The notes under the pieces were generated by a model. The model was not told the DNA's origin and ran no database searches. It saw only the letters and a program-made list of their open reading frames with translations. A DNA stretch of 64,000 nucleotides from Rehaibacterium terrae (lineage in GTDB: Bacteria > Pseudomonadota > Gammaproteobacteria > Xanthomonadales > Xanthomonadaceae), in the NCBI RefSeq assembly GCF_014202935.1, contig NZ_JACHHX010000013.1, positions 19,428 to 83,427 on the forward strand, in the 5' to 3' direction. Positions 18,230-27,020 of this stretch are shown piece after piece. The position numbers and the translations under genes were made by a program. Numbering within the stretch: the first letter of the stretch is position 1; the number at the start of each line of letters is the position of its first letter.

Positions 18230-18307
18230 GTCATTCCCGCGAAAGCGGCAGTCCGGTGCCTTTTCTCGCGTCAGACGTCTCTGGATCCCCGCTTTCGCGG
18301 GGGTGAC
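18230..18307. repeat. REP-like palindromic repeat
   Basis: Two 19-nt arms, GTCATTCCCGCGAAAGCGG (18230-18248) and CCGCTTTCGCGGGGGTGAC (18289-18307), are inverted copies with two mismatches around a 40-base centre. The arm sequence is a type of dispersed palindromic repeat common in proteobacterial chromosomes. It sits inside an operon, between the flavoprotein gene and korA, so it would be transcribed as a hairpin. Confidence 0.75.
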
Positions 18308-18326
18308 GGCGCTGGGGGCTGACACC

Positions 18327-20165
18327 ATGACCCGCATCCAAGCCGTCAACGACTTCGTGGTGAAGTTCGCCAACGTCAACGGCTCCGGCTCGGCCTCGGC
18401 CAACGAACTGTTCGCCAAGGCGATCCTCCGCATGGGTGTTCCGGTCAGCCCGCGCAACATCTTTCCGTCGAACATCCAGGGCCTTCCGACCTGGTACGAG
18501 GTGCGGGTGTGCGAGGCCGGCTGGCTGGGCAGGCGTGGCGGCGTCGATCTGATGGTGGCGATGAATCCGCAGACCTGGGACGCCGACCTCGCCGAAATCG
18601 AGCCGGGCGGCTACCTGCTGTACGACAGCAGCAAGCCGCTGCCGGCGTCGAAGTTCCGCGACGACGTCCACGCCATCGGCGTGCCGCTGACCGAGATCTG
18701 CAACGCGACCTACGACGACGCCCGTCAGCGCCAGCTGTTCAAGAACATCATGTACGTCGGCGCGCTGTCGGTACTGCTGGAGATCGACCCCGACGAGATC
18801 CGCAAGCTGTTCGGCGAGCAGTTCCGCGGCAAGGAAAAGCTGGTCGACGCCAATGCGAAGGCGCTGCAGCTCGGACGCGAGTACGTGGAGAAGCATCTCG
18901 CGCATCCGATCGGCTTGCGCGTGCGCCGCAGCGACCGGGTCGGCGACCGCATCTTCGTCGACGGCAACAGCGCCGCCGCGCTCGGTTGTGTCTATGGCGG
19001 CGCCACGGTCTGCGCCTGGTATCCGATCACCCCGTCCTCGTCGCTGGCCGAGGCGTTCCAGAAGTACTGCCAGAAATACCGCGTCGATCCGGACAGCGGC
19101 AAACATCGCTACGCCATCATCCAGGCCGAGGACGAGATCGCCTCGATCGGCATGGTGGTCGGCGCCGGCTGGAACGGCACGCGCGCCTTCACCGCCACTT
19201 CCGGCCCTGGCGTGTCGCTGATGACCGAGTTCATCGGCCTGGCCTACATGGCCGAGATTCCGGTGACGATCATCGACGTGCAGCGCGGCGGCCCGTCCAC
19301 CGGCATGCCCACGCGCACCCAGCAGGCCGACCTCCTGTCCTGCGCCTTTGCCTCGCATGGCGACACCCGGCATGTCCTGCTGTTCCCGGAGGATCCGCAC
19401 GAGTGCTTCGAGCATGCGGCGGCGGCGCTGGACCTGGCCGACCGGCTGCAGACGCCGGTGTTCGTCATGACCGACCTCGACATCGGCATGAACCAGCGCC
19501 TGTGCGCACCTTTCGCCTGGGATGACGCGCGACGCTACGACCGCGGCAAGGTGATGGGCGCCGAGGAACTGGACGCCGGCTGCGAGTTCGGCCGCTATCT
19601 CGATGTCGATGGCGACGGCATCCCCTACCGCACCTGGCCCGGCACCCATCCCACCCGCGGCAGCTTCTTCACCCGCGGCACCACCAAGGACGCGTATGCG
19701 CGCTATTCCGAGCGCGGTCCGGACTACGTCTACAACATGCAGCGGCTGCTGCGGAAATGGGAAACCGCCAAGACTCTGGTCCCGCCGCCGGTGCTGCGTC
19801 GCGCCACCGTGCCGACACGCTTCGGTGCCATCTACTTCGGCTCCACCGCGCCGGCCATGGACGAGGCACTGGCGATGCTGGCCGGCGAGGGCGTCGCCAT
19901 CGACGCGCTGCGCCTGCGCGCGTTTCCATTCCCCGATGCGGTACGCGAGTTCATCGAGTCGCACGAGGTCGTGTTCGTGGTCGAGCAGAACCGCGACGCA
20001 CAGATGCGCAGCCTGCTGGTGAACGAGTTCGGCCTCGACCCGGCGCGGCTGCAGCCGGTGCTGCATTACGACGGCACGCCGATCACCGCACGCTTCATCG
20101 CCCGCGCCATCGGCGAGCGGGTGCGGCTGCGCCAGCCGACGTCCGGCAAGCAGGAGGTGGCCTGA
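18327..20165 (+). CDS. korA: 2-oxoacid:ferredoxin oxidoreductase subunit alpha (KorA type, gamma-alpha fusion)
   Basis: The 612-residue protein joins an N-terminal gamma domain (about 1-195, beginning FANVNGSGSASANELFAKAI) to the alpha pyrimidine-binding domain, marked by CAWYPITPSSSLAEA near residue 230 and GPGVSLMTEFIGLA near 300. Length and fusion order match KorA of 2-oxoglutarate:ferredoxin oxidoreductases. It acts with KorB in CoA-dependent oxidative decarboxylation of a 2-oxoacid. Substrate choice (2-oxoglutarate rather than pyruvate) is inferred from family resemblance. The ATG at 18327 has only a G-rich patch as ribosome-binding site. It is separated from korB by one base. Confidence 0.88.
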   Translation: MTRIQAVNDFVVKFANVNGSGSASANELFAKAILRMGVPVSPRNIFPSNIQGLPTWYEVRVCEAGWLGRRGGVDLMVAMNPQTWDADLAEIEPGGYLLYDSSKPLPASKFRDDVHAIGVPLTEICNATYDDARQRQLFKNIMYVGALSVLLEIDPDEIRKLFGEQFRGKEKLVDANAKALQLGREYVEKHLAHPIGLRVRRSDRVGDRIFVDGNSAAALGCVYGGATVCAWYPITPSSSLAEAFQKYCQKYRVDPDSGKHRYAIIQAEDEIASIGMVVGAGWNGTRAFTATSGPGVSLMTEFIGLAYMAEIPVTIIDVQRGGPSTGMPTRTQQADLLSCAFASHGDTRHVLLFPEDPHECFEHAAAALDLADRLQTPVFVMTDLDIGMNQRLCAPFAWDDARRYDRGKVMGAEELDAGCEFGRYLDVDGDGIPYRTWPGTHPTRGSFFTRGTTKDAYARYSERGPDYVYNMQRLLRKWETAKTLVPPPVLRRATVPTRFGAIYFGSTAPAMDEALAMLAGEGVAIDALRLRAFPFPDAVREFIESHEVVFVVEQNRDAQMRSLLVNEFGLDPARLQPVLHYDGTPITARFIARAIGERVRLRQPTSGKQEVA

Positions 20166-20166
20166 C

Positions 20167-21222
20167 ATGACCTGGATCGCCAAGCCCAAGCTGCATCACC
20201 CGACCCTGGCCTGCAACGCGCTCGGCTACACCCGGCGCGACTACGAGGGCAAGATCTCGACGCTGTGCGCCGGTTGCGGCCACGACTCGATCTCGGCCGC
20301 CATCATTCAGGCCTGCTGGGAACTGGACATCGCCCCGCACCGGGTCGCCAAGCTCTCCGGCATCGGTTGCAGCTCGAAGACGCCGGACTACTTCCTGGGC
20401 CAGTCGCACGGCTTCAACACCGTGCACGGGCGCATGCCGAGCGTGCTCACCGGCGCCAACCTGGCCAACCGTGAGCTGATCTATCTGGGCGTGTCCGGCG
20501 ACGGCGACTCGGCCTCGATCGGCCTGGGCCAGTTCGCGCACTGCCTGCGGCGCGGCGTGAACATGGTCTACATCGTCGAGAACAACGGCGTCTACGGCCT
20601 GACCAAGGGCCAGTTCTCGGCCACCGCCGACCGCGGCTCGACCTCCAAGCGCGGCGTCGAGAACACCGACAGCCCGCTCGACATGGTGGGTCTGGCGCTG
20701 CAGCTCGGTGCCAGCTTCGTCGCCCGCAGCTTTTCCGGCGACAAGCAGCAACTGGTGCCGCTGATCAAGGCAGCGCTGGGCCATCGCGGTGCGGCCTTCC
20801 TCGATGTCATCAGTCCCTGCGTGGCCTTCAACAACCATCCCGGCAGCACCAAGAGCTACGACTATGTGCGCGAGCACAACGATGCGGTGAACCGGCTCGA
20901 CCTGATCCCGCCGCGGGCGCGGATCGAAGTGCAGTACGGTGCAGGCGAAACCATCGACATCGAGCAGCACGACGGTCGCGTGCTGCGTTTGCGCAAGCTC
21001 GATCCCGACTACGACCCGCGCGACCGCATCGCGGCGATGAACTACGTCCAGCAGCACCAGGCGCGCGGCGAGGTCGTGACCGGCCTGCTGTATGTCGACC
21101 CGGAGGCCGAGGACCTGCATGCCCATCTGCGGACCGTGGACACGCCGCTCAACCACCTGGGCGAAGCCGAACTGTGCCCTGGCCAGGCGGCGCTGGCGAA
21201 GATCAATGCCGGCTTGCGCTGA
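20167..21222 (+). CDS. korB: 2-oxoacid:ferredoxin oxidoreductase subunit beta (KorB type)
   Basis: The 351-residue protein carries the thiamine pyrophosphate motif GVSGDGDSASIGLGQF with downstream ENNGVYGLTKGQ, and the Fe-S cysteines CAGCGHDS, GIGCSSK and ISPCVAFNN. It forms the catalytic TPP and 4Fe-4S subunit with KorA. The start codon follows the korA stop by one base, so translation is probably coupled. The gene ends the operon; no hairpin is visible in the 73 bases before the converging yceH gene. Confidence 0.9.
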   Translation: MTWIAKPKLHHPTLACNALGYTRRDYEGKISTLCAGCGHDSISAAIIQACWELDIAPHRVAKLSGIGCSSKTPDYFLGQSHGFNTVHGRMPSVLTGANLANRELIYLGVSGDGDSASIGLGQFAHCLRRGVNMVYIVENNGVYGLTKGQFSATADRGSTSKRGVENTDSPLDMVGLALQLGASFVARSFSGDKQQLVPLIKAALGHRGAAFLDVISPCVAFNNHPGSTKSYDYVREHNDAVNRLDLIPPRARIEVQYGAGETIDIEQHDGRVLRLRKLDPDYDPRDRIAAMNYVQQHQARGEVVTGLLYVDPEAEDLHAHLRTVDTPLNHLGEAELCPGQAALAKINAGLR

Positions 21223-21295
21223 CCGATGTTCCGGTGTCGCGGCCGACGCTGTCCGGCGAGAGCGGCGCGACCACGGTCATGATCGAAGACGCGGC

Positions 21296-21952
21296 TCAGT
21301 CAGCGCCCAGTCGCGCCCGCAGTGTTGCAACCTCGGCCCGCAGCGCCTCCAGTGCCGTCTCCAGCATCGCCACCCGCTCGGCCAGCGCGCCGTCACTGCC
21401 GGCGGCCTCCTCGTCGCGGCGGCCGAGCAGCTCGGCCGACACCGGCCCGCACAGCAGGTGCATGTAGCGATCTTCGCGCTGGCCCGGTGCGCGGCCGAGG
21501 TTGACGACCAGCGCGGGGCTGCGCTGCATCAGCCGATCCAGCGTGTGGCGAACCTCGTCCAGATCGGTGAAGCTGGCCAGCCGTTCGCTGCGCAGCAACA
21601 GCTCGCCGGCGGTCTGCGGGCCGCGCAGCAGCAACAGCGCGAGCAGTGCCTGCTGACGGGTGGTCAGCGACCAGGCGCGTGCCGCGCAGTGCTCGTAACG
21701 GGTGGCACGGCCGCCGTCGACGGCGCGCACCAGGCCCTTGCGCTCCATCCGGCGCAAGGCATGGCCGACCTCGCCCGGCTCCAGCGCCATCACCGGTTCG
21801 CGGTTGGTCTTCTGGTTGGCGGCAAGCACGGTCGCGTTGACGGTCAGCGGGTAGGCGTCGGGCGTGGTGGCTTCCTTCTCGATCAGGCAGCCGAGCAGGC
21901 GCGCTTCGACGGGATCGAGCGGGTCGGGGAGGGCAATGCTGTCTTCGGACAT
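21296..21952 (-). CDS. yceH: YceH family (UPF0502, DUF480) protein
   Basis: The 218-residue protein has the characteristic LDPVEARLLGCLIEKEATTPDAYP opening (read here in parts: LLGCLIEKE, TPDAYPLT, NQKTNREPVM), a double winged-helix arrangement and a C-terminal coiled coil (about 180-215). DUF480 proteins are conserved in Gammaproteobacteria with no firm function; the fold suggests nucleic-acid binding. It is a single gene convergent with korB. Confidence 0.9.
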   Translation of the reverse strand: MSEDSIALPDPLDPVEARLLGCLIEKEATTPDAYPLTVNATVLAANQKTNREPVMALEPGEVGHALRRMERKGLVRAVDGGRATRYEHCAARAWSLTTRQQALLALLLLRGPQTAGELLLRSERLASFTDLDEVRHTLDRLMQRSPALVVNLGRAPGQREDRYMHLLCGPVSAELLGRRDEEAAGSDGALAERVAMLETALEALRAEVATLRARLGAD

Positions 21953-22083
21953 GGCGGGCGGGGTGGAGGCGGGAGCGCCATCATGCCCGATCCCCGGATG
22001 TCACGCCCTGCGATGGCGCCGGCGCAGGTCGATGCGGGCGGTCGACGGCCCCGCGCATGCGGGCATACGCTGGAGGGCGGAGA

Positions 22084-23337
22084 TCAGCCGCGGGACGGGT
22101 TGGCGAATTTTTCCGTATGCCGCTGCAGCCACAGCAACGCACGCTCGCCAGGCATCGGCCGGGCGATGTGGAAACCCTGGGCCAGATCGCAGCGGGTGTC
22201 CTGCAGGTAATGCAGGGTCTCGGCGGTTTCCACGCCCTCGGCGGTGACTTGCAGTCCCAGACTGTGCCCGAGATCGACGATGGAGCGGATCACGCTGCGC
22301 GCCTCGCCTGATCGGGTGGCTTCCATGACGAAGGACTTGTCGATCTTGATCTCGGAGAACGGCAGGCGCACCAGTTGCAGCATCGACGAATAGCCGGTGC
22401 CGAAGTCGTCCAGAGAGAGATTGAAGCCCTTCATTCGCAGCCGGGTGAGCATGTCCAGCGAGGCGACCGGATCCTCCATCGCGCTGGTTTCGGTCAATTC
22501 CAGAACGATCCGGGAGGGATCCACGCCGTGCGCCTGGCAGCGGCTGGTCAGTGTTTCCACCAGTTGGTGGCTGCGCAGCGAGCGGGCGGAGAGGTTGACG
22601 GAGAGCGTGACCGGGTCGCCGAGAGCGGGCGGCCGGCTTTCCGGTGCATGCCGGGCGAACCATTGCAGGGACTGGTCGAGCACCTGCGCGGTGAGTTCGT
22701 CGATCAGGTCGTGGCGTTCGGCGACGGCAATGAAACGGTCCGGCGGAATTTCTCCCAGCGTCGGGTGATGCCAGCGCGCCAGCACCTCGAAGCCCGCCAG
22801 CATGCCGCCATCGCAGACGACTTTCGGTTGGTAGACGACGCTGAACTGCCGATCCTCCAGTGCGCGGGACATCGCCTCGGCGCTGATCTCGCCTGTCGGG
22901 CGTGAGTACGCGCCGTCGATGGGGTTGCCCCGGGCCAGTGCGGGCAGCTCGGCCATGGCGGTGCCCGGCGCCTGATCGAGCAGTGCGCGCAGCATGGAGG
23001 CGGAAAAAGGCTTGGGCAACACGCCGAGGATGTCCAGGCCATGTTCGACCCCCGAACGTCCGGCAGCATCCAGCACCCGCCCGCCCATGCCGCTGGTGAT
23101 GATGATGCGGGCGCGGCAGTTGCGCTGGGCCAGTTGCACCAGCACCTCGACGCCGTCCATCCCCGGCATGACCAGATCCAGGGCGACGTGGGTCGGCTCC
23201 CATTCGGCAAGGACGGCAAAGAACTCGCCGGGATCGTGGGTGTAGCGTGCCGCCAGTCCGACGCCCTGCGCGATGAACTGGATCGTGCGGCCGATCAGCG
23301 GGTCATCGTCGAGGACGAGCAGGCGGCGCTGCGGCAT
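22084..23337 (-). CDS. Response regulator with c-di-GMP phosphodiesterase (REC-EAL) output
   Basis: The 417-residue protein starts with a receiver domain (LLVLDDDPLIG; phospho-acceptor Asp54 in ALDLVMPGMDG; conserved Lys in LPKPFSAS) and ends with an EAL domain. The signature is EVLARW in place of EALLR. The other catalytic elements are present: SVNLSARS, LELTETSAM, DDFGTGYSS, KIDKSFV, AEGVET and QGFHIARPM. It is therefore likely an active phosphodiesterase. It lies 170 bases downstream of a hybrid histidine kinase on the same strand, which suggests a phosphorelay controlling c-di-GMP breakdown. Confidence 0.92.
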   Translation of the reverse strand: MPQRRLLVLDDDPLIGRTIQFIAQGVGLAARYTHDPGEFFAVLAEWEPTHVALDLVMPGMDGVEVLVQLAQRNCRARIIITSGMGGRVLDAAGRSGVEHGLDILGVLPKPFSASMLRALLDQAPGTAMAELPALARGNPIDGAYSRPTGEISAEAMSRALEDRQFSVVYQPKVVCDGGMLAGFEVLARWHHPTLGEIPPDRFIAVAERHDLIDELTAQVLDQSLQWFARHAPESRPPALGDPVTLSVNLSARSLRSHQLVETLTSRCQAHGVDPSRIVLELTETSAMEDPVASLDMLTRLRMKGFNLSLDDFGTGYSSMLQLVRLPFSEIKIDKSFVMEATRSGEARSVIRSIVDLGHSLGLQVTAEGVETAETLHYLQDTRCDLAQGFHIARPMPGERALLWLQRHTEKFANPSRG

Positions 23338-23412
23338 GGGGCGGATTCCTCACCTGTGGCGTGCCACGGCGCGGGCCGTCGCCGCCGGCCGACCGGGGCG
23401 GCGCGCGGCCGG

Positions 23413-23448
23413 CATCATCGGGACCATCATCGGGACCATCCTCGGGAC
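23413..23448. repeat. Three 12-bp tandem repeats
   Basis: CATCATCGGGAC occurs twice and is followed by CATCCTCGGGAC, exactly head to tail. The block lies about 75 bases upstream of the REC-EAL start, where it could bind a regulator or simply be a slippage tract. Confidence 0.7.
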
Positions 23449-23507
23449 TGTAGCTCAATCGCGGCATTCTTCACGACAAGCGCGATCGGCTTGTTGTGAA
23501 CGTCTGC

Positions 23508-26339
23508 TCATTTTTCGTCGAGCACCTCGCGGATCTTGCGCGCCAGGTCGGAGCGCCGGTAGGGCTTGCCGAGCAGTTCGACGCCGGGATCGAGGCGGCC
23601 GTGGTGGACGATCGCGTTCTCGGTGTAGCCGGAGGTGTAGAGCACCTTGATCGACGGGCACAACTCGCGGGCCGCGTCGGCGAGCTGGCGTCCGCTCATG
23701 CCGCCGGGCATGACCACGTCGGTGAACAGCAGGTCGATGTCCGGACGCTCACGCAGGATGTCCAGCGCGAGCGCGCCGTTTTCCGCCGCGATGACGGCGT
23801 AGCCCAGCGAGGTCAACTGGTCCTGGGCGTAGCGGCGGACCAGCTCGTCGTCCTCGACCAGCAGGATCGTCGCCGAGCCACTGTGTGTATCCGGGGGTAC
23901 GCGTTCGCTGTGCTCGGTCTGGACGGCGCCGGTCGAGCGCGGCAGGTACATGCGCACCGTCGTGCCCTGGCCGGGCTCGGAGTAGATGTTCACATGCCCG
24001 CCGGTCTGCTTGACGAAGCCGTACACCATCGACAGGCCCAGGCCGGTGCCCTTGCCCTTTTCCTTGGTGGTGAAGAACGGTTCGAACACCCGTTGCAGAT
24101 GCTCGGGGGCGATGCCCGTCCCGGTGTCGGAGACAGCCAGCATCACATACTGGCCGGGCCGCAGCTCGGGGTACTGCGAGGCATAGTCGTGGGTGAGGTG
24201 GGCGTTGGCGGTCTCGATGGTCAGGCGCCCGCCCTGGGGCATCGCATCGCGGGCGTTCAGGCACAGGTTCAGCAGCGCGTTCTCGAGCTGGCCGGCATCG
24301 ACCAGCGCGGGCCACAGGCCGGCGCCGCGGATCACCTCGATCTCGACCTGCTCGCCGAGCGCGCGGCGCAGCAGGCCGTCCATCCCGGCCACCAAACGGT
24401 TGATGTCGGTGATCCTGGGCTCCAGTGTCTGCCGGCGCGCGAAGGCGAGCAGGCGCTGGGTGAGTTCGGCGCCGCGTTGCGCGGCGCTGGCGATCATCTC
24501 CGCCAGCATGCGCTGGCGCGCATCGGCCGCCAGTTCGTCGCTCAGCAGTTCGGCATTGCCCAGGATCACGGTCAGCAGGTTGTTGAAGTCGTGTGCCACG
24601 CCGCCGGTGAGCTGGCCGACCGACTCCATCCGCTGCGCCTGGCGCAATCGCTCCTCCAGCGCGAGGCGCTCGGTGACATCGGTCATGCCGCCGACCATGC
24701 GGATCGCCGTGCCCTGCGCATCGCGGATGACGAAGCCGCGGTCGATGACCGTGGCGTAGCTGCCGTCGCTGCGCAGGAAGCGGTAGCTCGCCTCCCACTG
24801 CCTGGCATTGCCGGCGATGGCGTCTTTGATGCTTCCGAGCGCGGCGTCCTTGTCCTCGGGGTGGATGCGGCTGGTCCATGAGGTGAAGTCGGGCTCCAGC
24901 GTGGCCAGGTCATGGCCGAACAGCGTGCGCATGCCGCTGCTCCACCATATCGTGTCGGTGCCCAGGTCCCAGTCCCAGATCGCGTCGGCGGTGGCCTGGG
25001 CGACGTAGCGGAAGCGCTCCTCGCTGGCCCGCAGCGCCTGTTCCTTGCGGTCGTGCTCGACGGCGATGCCGATCAGGTGCGACACCTGCGACACCAGTTC
25101 CATGTCCTGCGGTTCGGGGGCGCGTGGGTGGTCGTGGTAGACGGCCACGGTCGCCAGCACATTGCCGCTCCGGTCCATCACCGGCACCGACCAGCAGGCA
25201 CGCAACCCGTGCGATTCGGCCAGATGCCGATAATCGGCCCAGAGCGGGTCGGTGAGGATATCGGCGACCACGACCGGCGCGCGCCGCCAGGCGGCGGTGC
25301 CGCAAGAGCCGGCCGACGGGCCGATCGGGGCGCCGTCGATGGCGCGGTTGTACTCGGCGGGCAGGCTGGGCGCGGCGCCATGGCGCAGATGATTGCCTTC
25401 CGCATCCAGCAGCAGGATCGATGCGCGCGCGGTGGGCATGATCTCCTCGAGGCCGCGGGCGATGGTGTCGAGGATGCCAGCCAGCGGGGCGCCGGCGGAC
25501 ACCATTTCGAGCACATGCCGCTCGATCGCCCGCTGCTTCTCGTTGCGACGGCGTTCGCTGATGTCGCGGGTGATGCTGAGCACCGACGTGATCGCGCCAC
25601 TGGCATCGCGCAATGGCACCGAATGGGTTTCGACCCAGCGGATCGTGCCTTTCAGGCCGATGATGCGGAACTGCAGCTCGCCCTGGCCGCCCTGGCAGAC
25701 GGCCCGGTGCAGACGCAGGTAGGCGTCGAGGTCGTCCGGGTGCAGCAGGCCGGAGATCGGGCGCTCCAGCACCTGCGAGGCTTCGTCGGCTTCCAGCATG
25801 CGCAGGCCGGCGGGGTTCATCTCCAGCAAGCGGCCATCGGCGGACACCACCTTCACGCATTCGGGTTCGCTCGCGAGGATCATGCGCAAGCGCGACTCGC
25901 TGGCACGCAGGGCTTCCTCGGTGCGGCGCTGGGAGGTGATGTCGGTGACGTAGCCCTCGATGACGGCCGTGCCATCTTCCAGGCCCACCGCCTTGCCCTG
26001 CTCCCAGACCCATTTCTCCGTGCCGTCCGCCGCGCGCAGCCGGTAGGTGGCCTGGAAGCGCTGGCCACCCTCGACGGCGCGCCGCACGATGGCGTCGACA
26101 CGCGCGCGGTCGTCGGGATGGATGAGGTCGACGTAGGCGATGCGCCGGTTGTCGATCAGATCCTCCGGCGCGTAGCCGGTCAGCTCGACGGCGCCCGCGC
26201 TGACCAGGCGCATGGTCCAGTGCGCGTCCTGCAGGCAGCGGTAGGCCATTCCCGGCAGGTTGTCCAGCAGCATCGCCAGCGAGAGGGCTTGCTCCCCGTC
26301 AAACCGGCCGTCGGCGTGCTCGCGTGCCTCGTCCACCAT
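23508..26339 (-). CDS. Hybrid sensor histidine kinase (PAS-PAS-GAF-PAS-HisKA-HATPase-REC)
   Basis: The 943-residue soluble kinase has PAS domains at about 25-140, 150-270 and 440-565, a GAF domain at 285-435, phospho-acceptor His583 in GGVAHDFNNLLT, ATPase boxes LNARDAM, SDTGTGIAPEH and GKGTGLGLSM, and a C-terminal receiver with Asp874 in LLFTDVVMPGG. No membrane segment is visible, so it senses cytoplasmic signals. I start it at ATG 26339, which AGGAGG precedes by four bases; the GTG one codon upstream is too close to that site. The REC-EAL gene downstream is the likely output partner. Confidence 0.92.
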   Translation of the reverse strand: MVDEAREHADGRFDGEQALSLAMLLDNLPGMAYRCLQDAHWTMRLVSAGAVELTGYAPEDLIDNRRIAYVDLIHPDDRARVDAIVRRAVEGGQRFQATYRLRAADGTEKWVWEQGKAVGLEDGTAVIEGYVTDITSQRRTEEALRASESRLRMILASEPECVKVVSADGRLLEMNPAGLRMLEADEASQVLERPISGLLHPDDLDAYLRLHRAVCQGGQGELQFRIIGLKGTIRWVETHSVPLRDASGAITSVLSITRDISERRRNEKQRAIERHVLEMVSAGAPLAGILDTIARGLEEIMPTARASILLLDAEGNHLRHGAAPSLPAEYNRAIDGAPIGPSAGSCGTAAWRRAPVVVADILTDPLWADYRHLAESHGLRACWSVPVMDRSGNVLATVAVYHDHPRAPEPQDMELVSQVSHLIGIAVEHDRKEQALRASEERFRYVAQATADAIWDWDLGTDTIWWSSGMRTLFGHDLATLEPDFTSWTSRIHPEDKDAALGSIKDAIAGNARQWEASYRFLRSDGSYATVIDRGFVIRDAQGTAIRMVGGMTDVTERLALEERLRQAQRMESVGQLTGGVAHDFNNLLTVILGNAELLSDELAADARQRMLAEMIASAAQRGAELTQRLLAFARRQTLEPRITDINRLVAGMDGLLRRALGEQVEIEVIRGAGLWPALVDAGQLENALLNLCLNARDAMPQGGRLTIETANAHLTHDYASQYPELRPGQYVMLAVSDTGTGIAPEHLQRVFEPFFTTKEKGKGTGLGLSMVYGFVKQTGGHVNIYSEPGQGTTVRMYLPRSTGAVQTEHSERVPPDTHSGSATILLVEDDELVRRYAQDQLTSLGYAVIAAENGALALDILRERPDIDLLFTDVVMPGGMSGRQLADAARELCPSIKVLYTSGYTENAIVHHGRLDPGVELLGKPYRRSDLARKIREVLDEK

Positions 26340-26451
26340 CACTCCTCCTGTGTGATGCGCAATCCGGGTAAACCGGCGGCCTGTCGGCCGTCCGGCCGGG
26401 TTTCCGCATGTGCAACTGTCACGCGCCGGCCGGCGTCGTGCAAGCCGTGAT

Positions 26452-26949
26452 TCAGGCCGATTGGCCCAGCAGCAGCGCCAGCACGAAGATGCCGAGCATC
26501 ATGAAGGCCAGGGCGAGCTTGAGCGCCGCGCCGACCACCATCCCGATCCAGGTGGCCGCGCCGATGCGGCCGGCGCGCCGCAGGTCGCGCACCTGCAGCA
26601 GCTCGCCGAGCGTCGCGCCGACGAAAGGGCCGAGCAGCAGGCCGGGCAGACCGAACAGCAGGCCGACCAGCGCGCCCAGTGCGGCGCCGCCGAGGCCGTA
26701 GCGGCTGGCGCCGACGCGCTGCGCGCCGAGTACCGACGCCAGCAGGTCGATCAGTACCGAAAGCAGCGTCAGCATGCCCAGCAGGCCCAGCGTCCAGGCG
26801 CCGATGCGTTCGAAGCCGCCGGCCCAGGCGGCCACCCACATGCCGGCGAACATCACCGGCAGGCCGGGCAGGGCCGGCAGCACGGTGCCGACCAAGCCCA
26901 GCACGATGAGCACGGCGGCGAGCACGTACCACAGAACGGTCCAATCCAT
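26452..26949 (-). CDS. DUF456 family membrane protein
   Basis: The 165-residue protein has about five hydrophobic segments with glycine-rich loops. It matches DUF456 (LGLVGTVLPALPGLPVMFAG, GASRYGLGGAALGALVG and LLLGPFVGATLGELL). No function is established. The segment order, with a cytoplasmic glycine-zipper-like centre, is typical. It is divergent from the fumarase gene, 71 bases apart. Confidence 0.85.
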   Translation of the reverse strand: MDWTVLWYVLAAVLIVLGLVGTVLPALPGLPVMFAGMWVAAWAGGFERIGAWTLGLLGMLTLLSVLIDLLASVLGAQRVGASRYGLGGAALGALVGLLFGLPGLLLGPFVGATLGELLQVRDLRRAGRIGAATWIGMVVGAALKLALAFMMLGIFVLALLLGQSA

Positions 26950-26979
26950 GGGGCAGGGGCAGGCCGTGGCGGGAAGCCC

Positions 26980-26985
26980 TAAAAT
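26980..26985 (+). promoter_or_regulatory. -10 box for fumarase, within a near-symmetric AT stretch
   Basis: TAAAAT lies 35 bases before the GTG start of fumarase. The surrounding CTAAAATAG reads CTATTTTAG on the other strand, so the same AT island may also serve the divergent DUF456 gene. Confidence 0.5.
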
Positions 26986-27020
26986 AGCGGACTTTCCCTC
27001 CCGCCACCCTTCCGGCCGCC

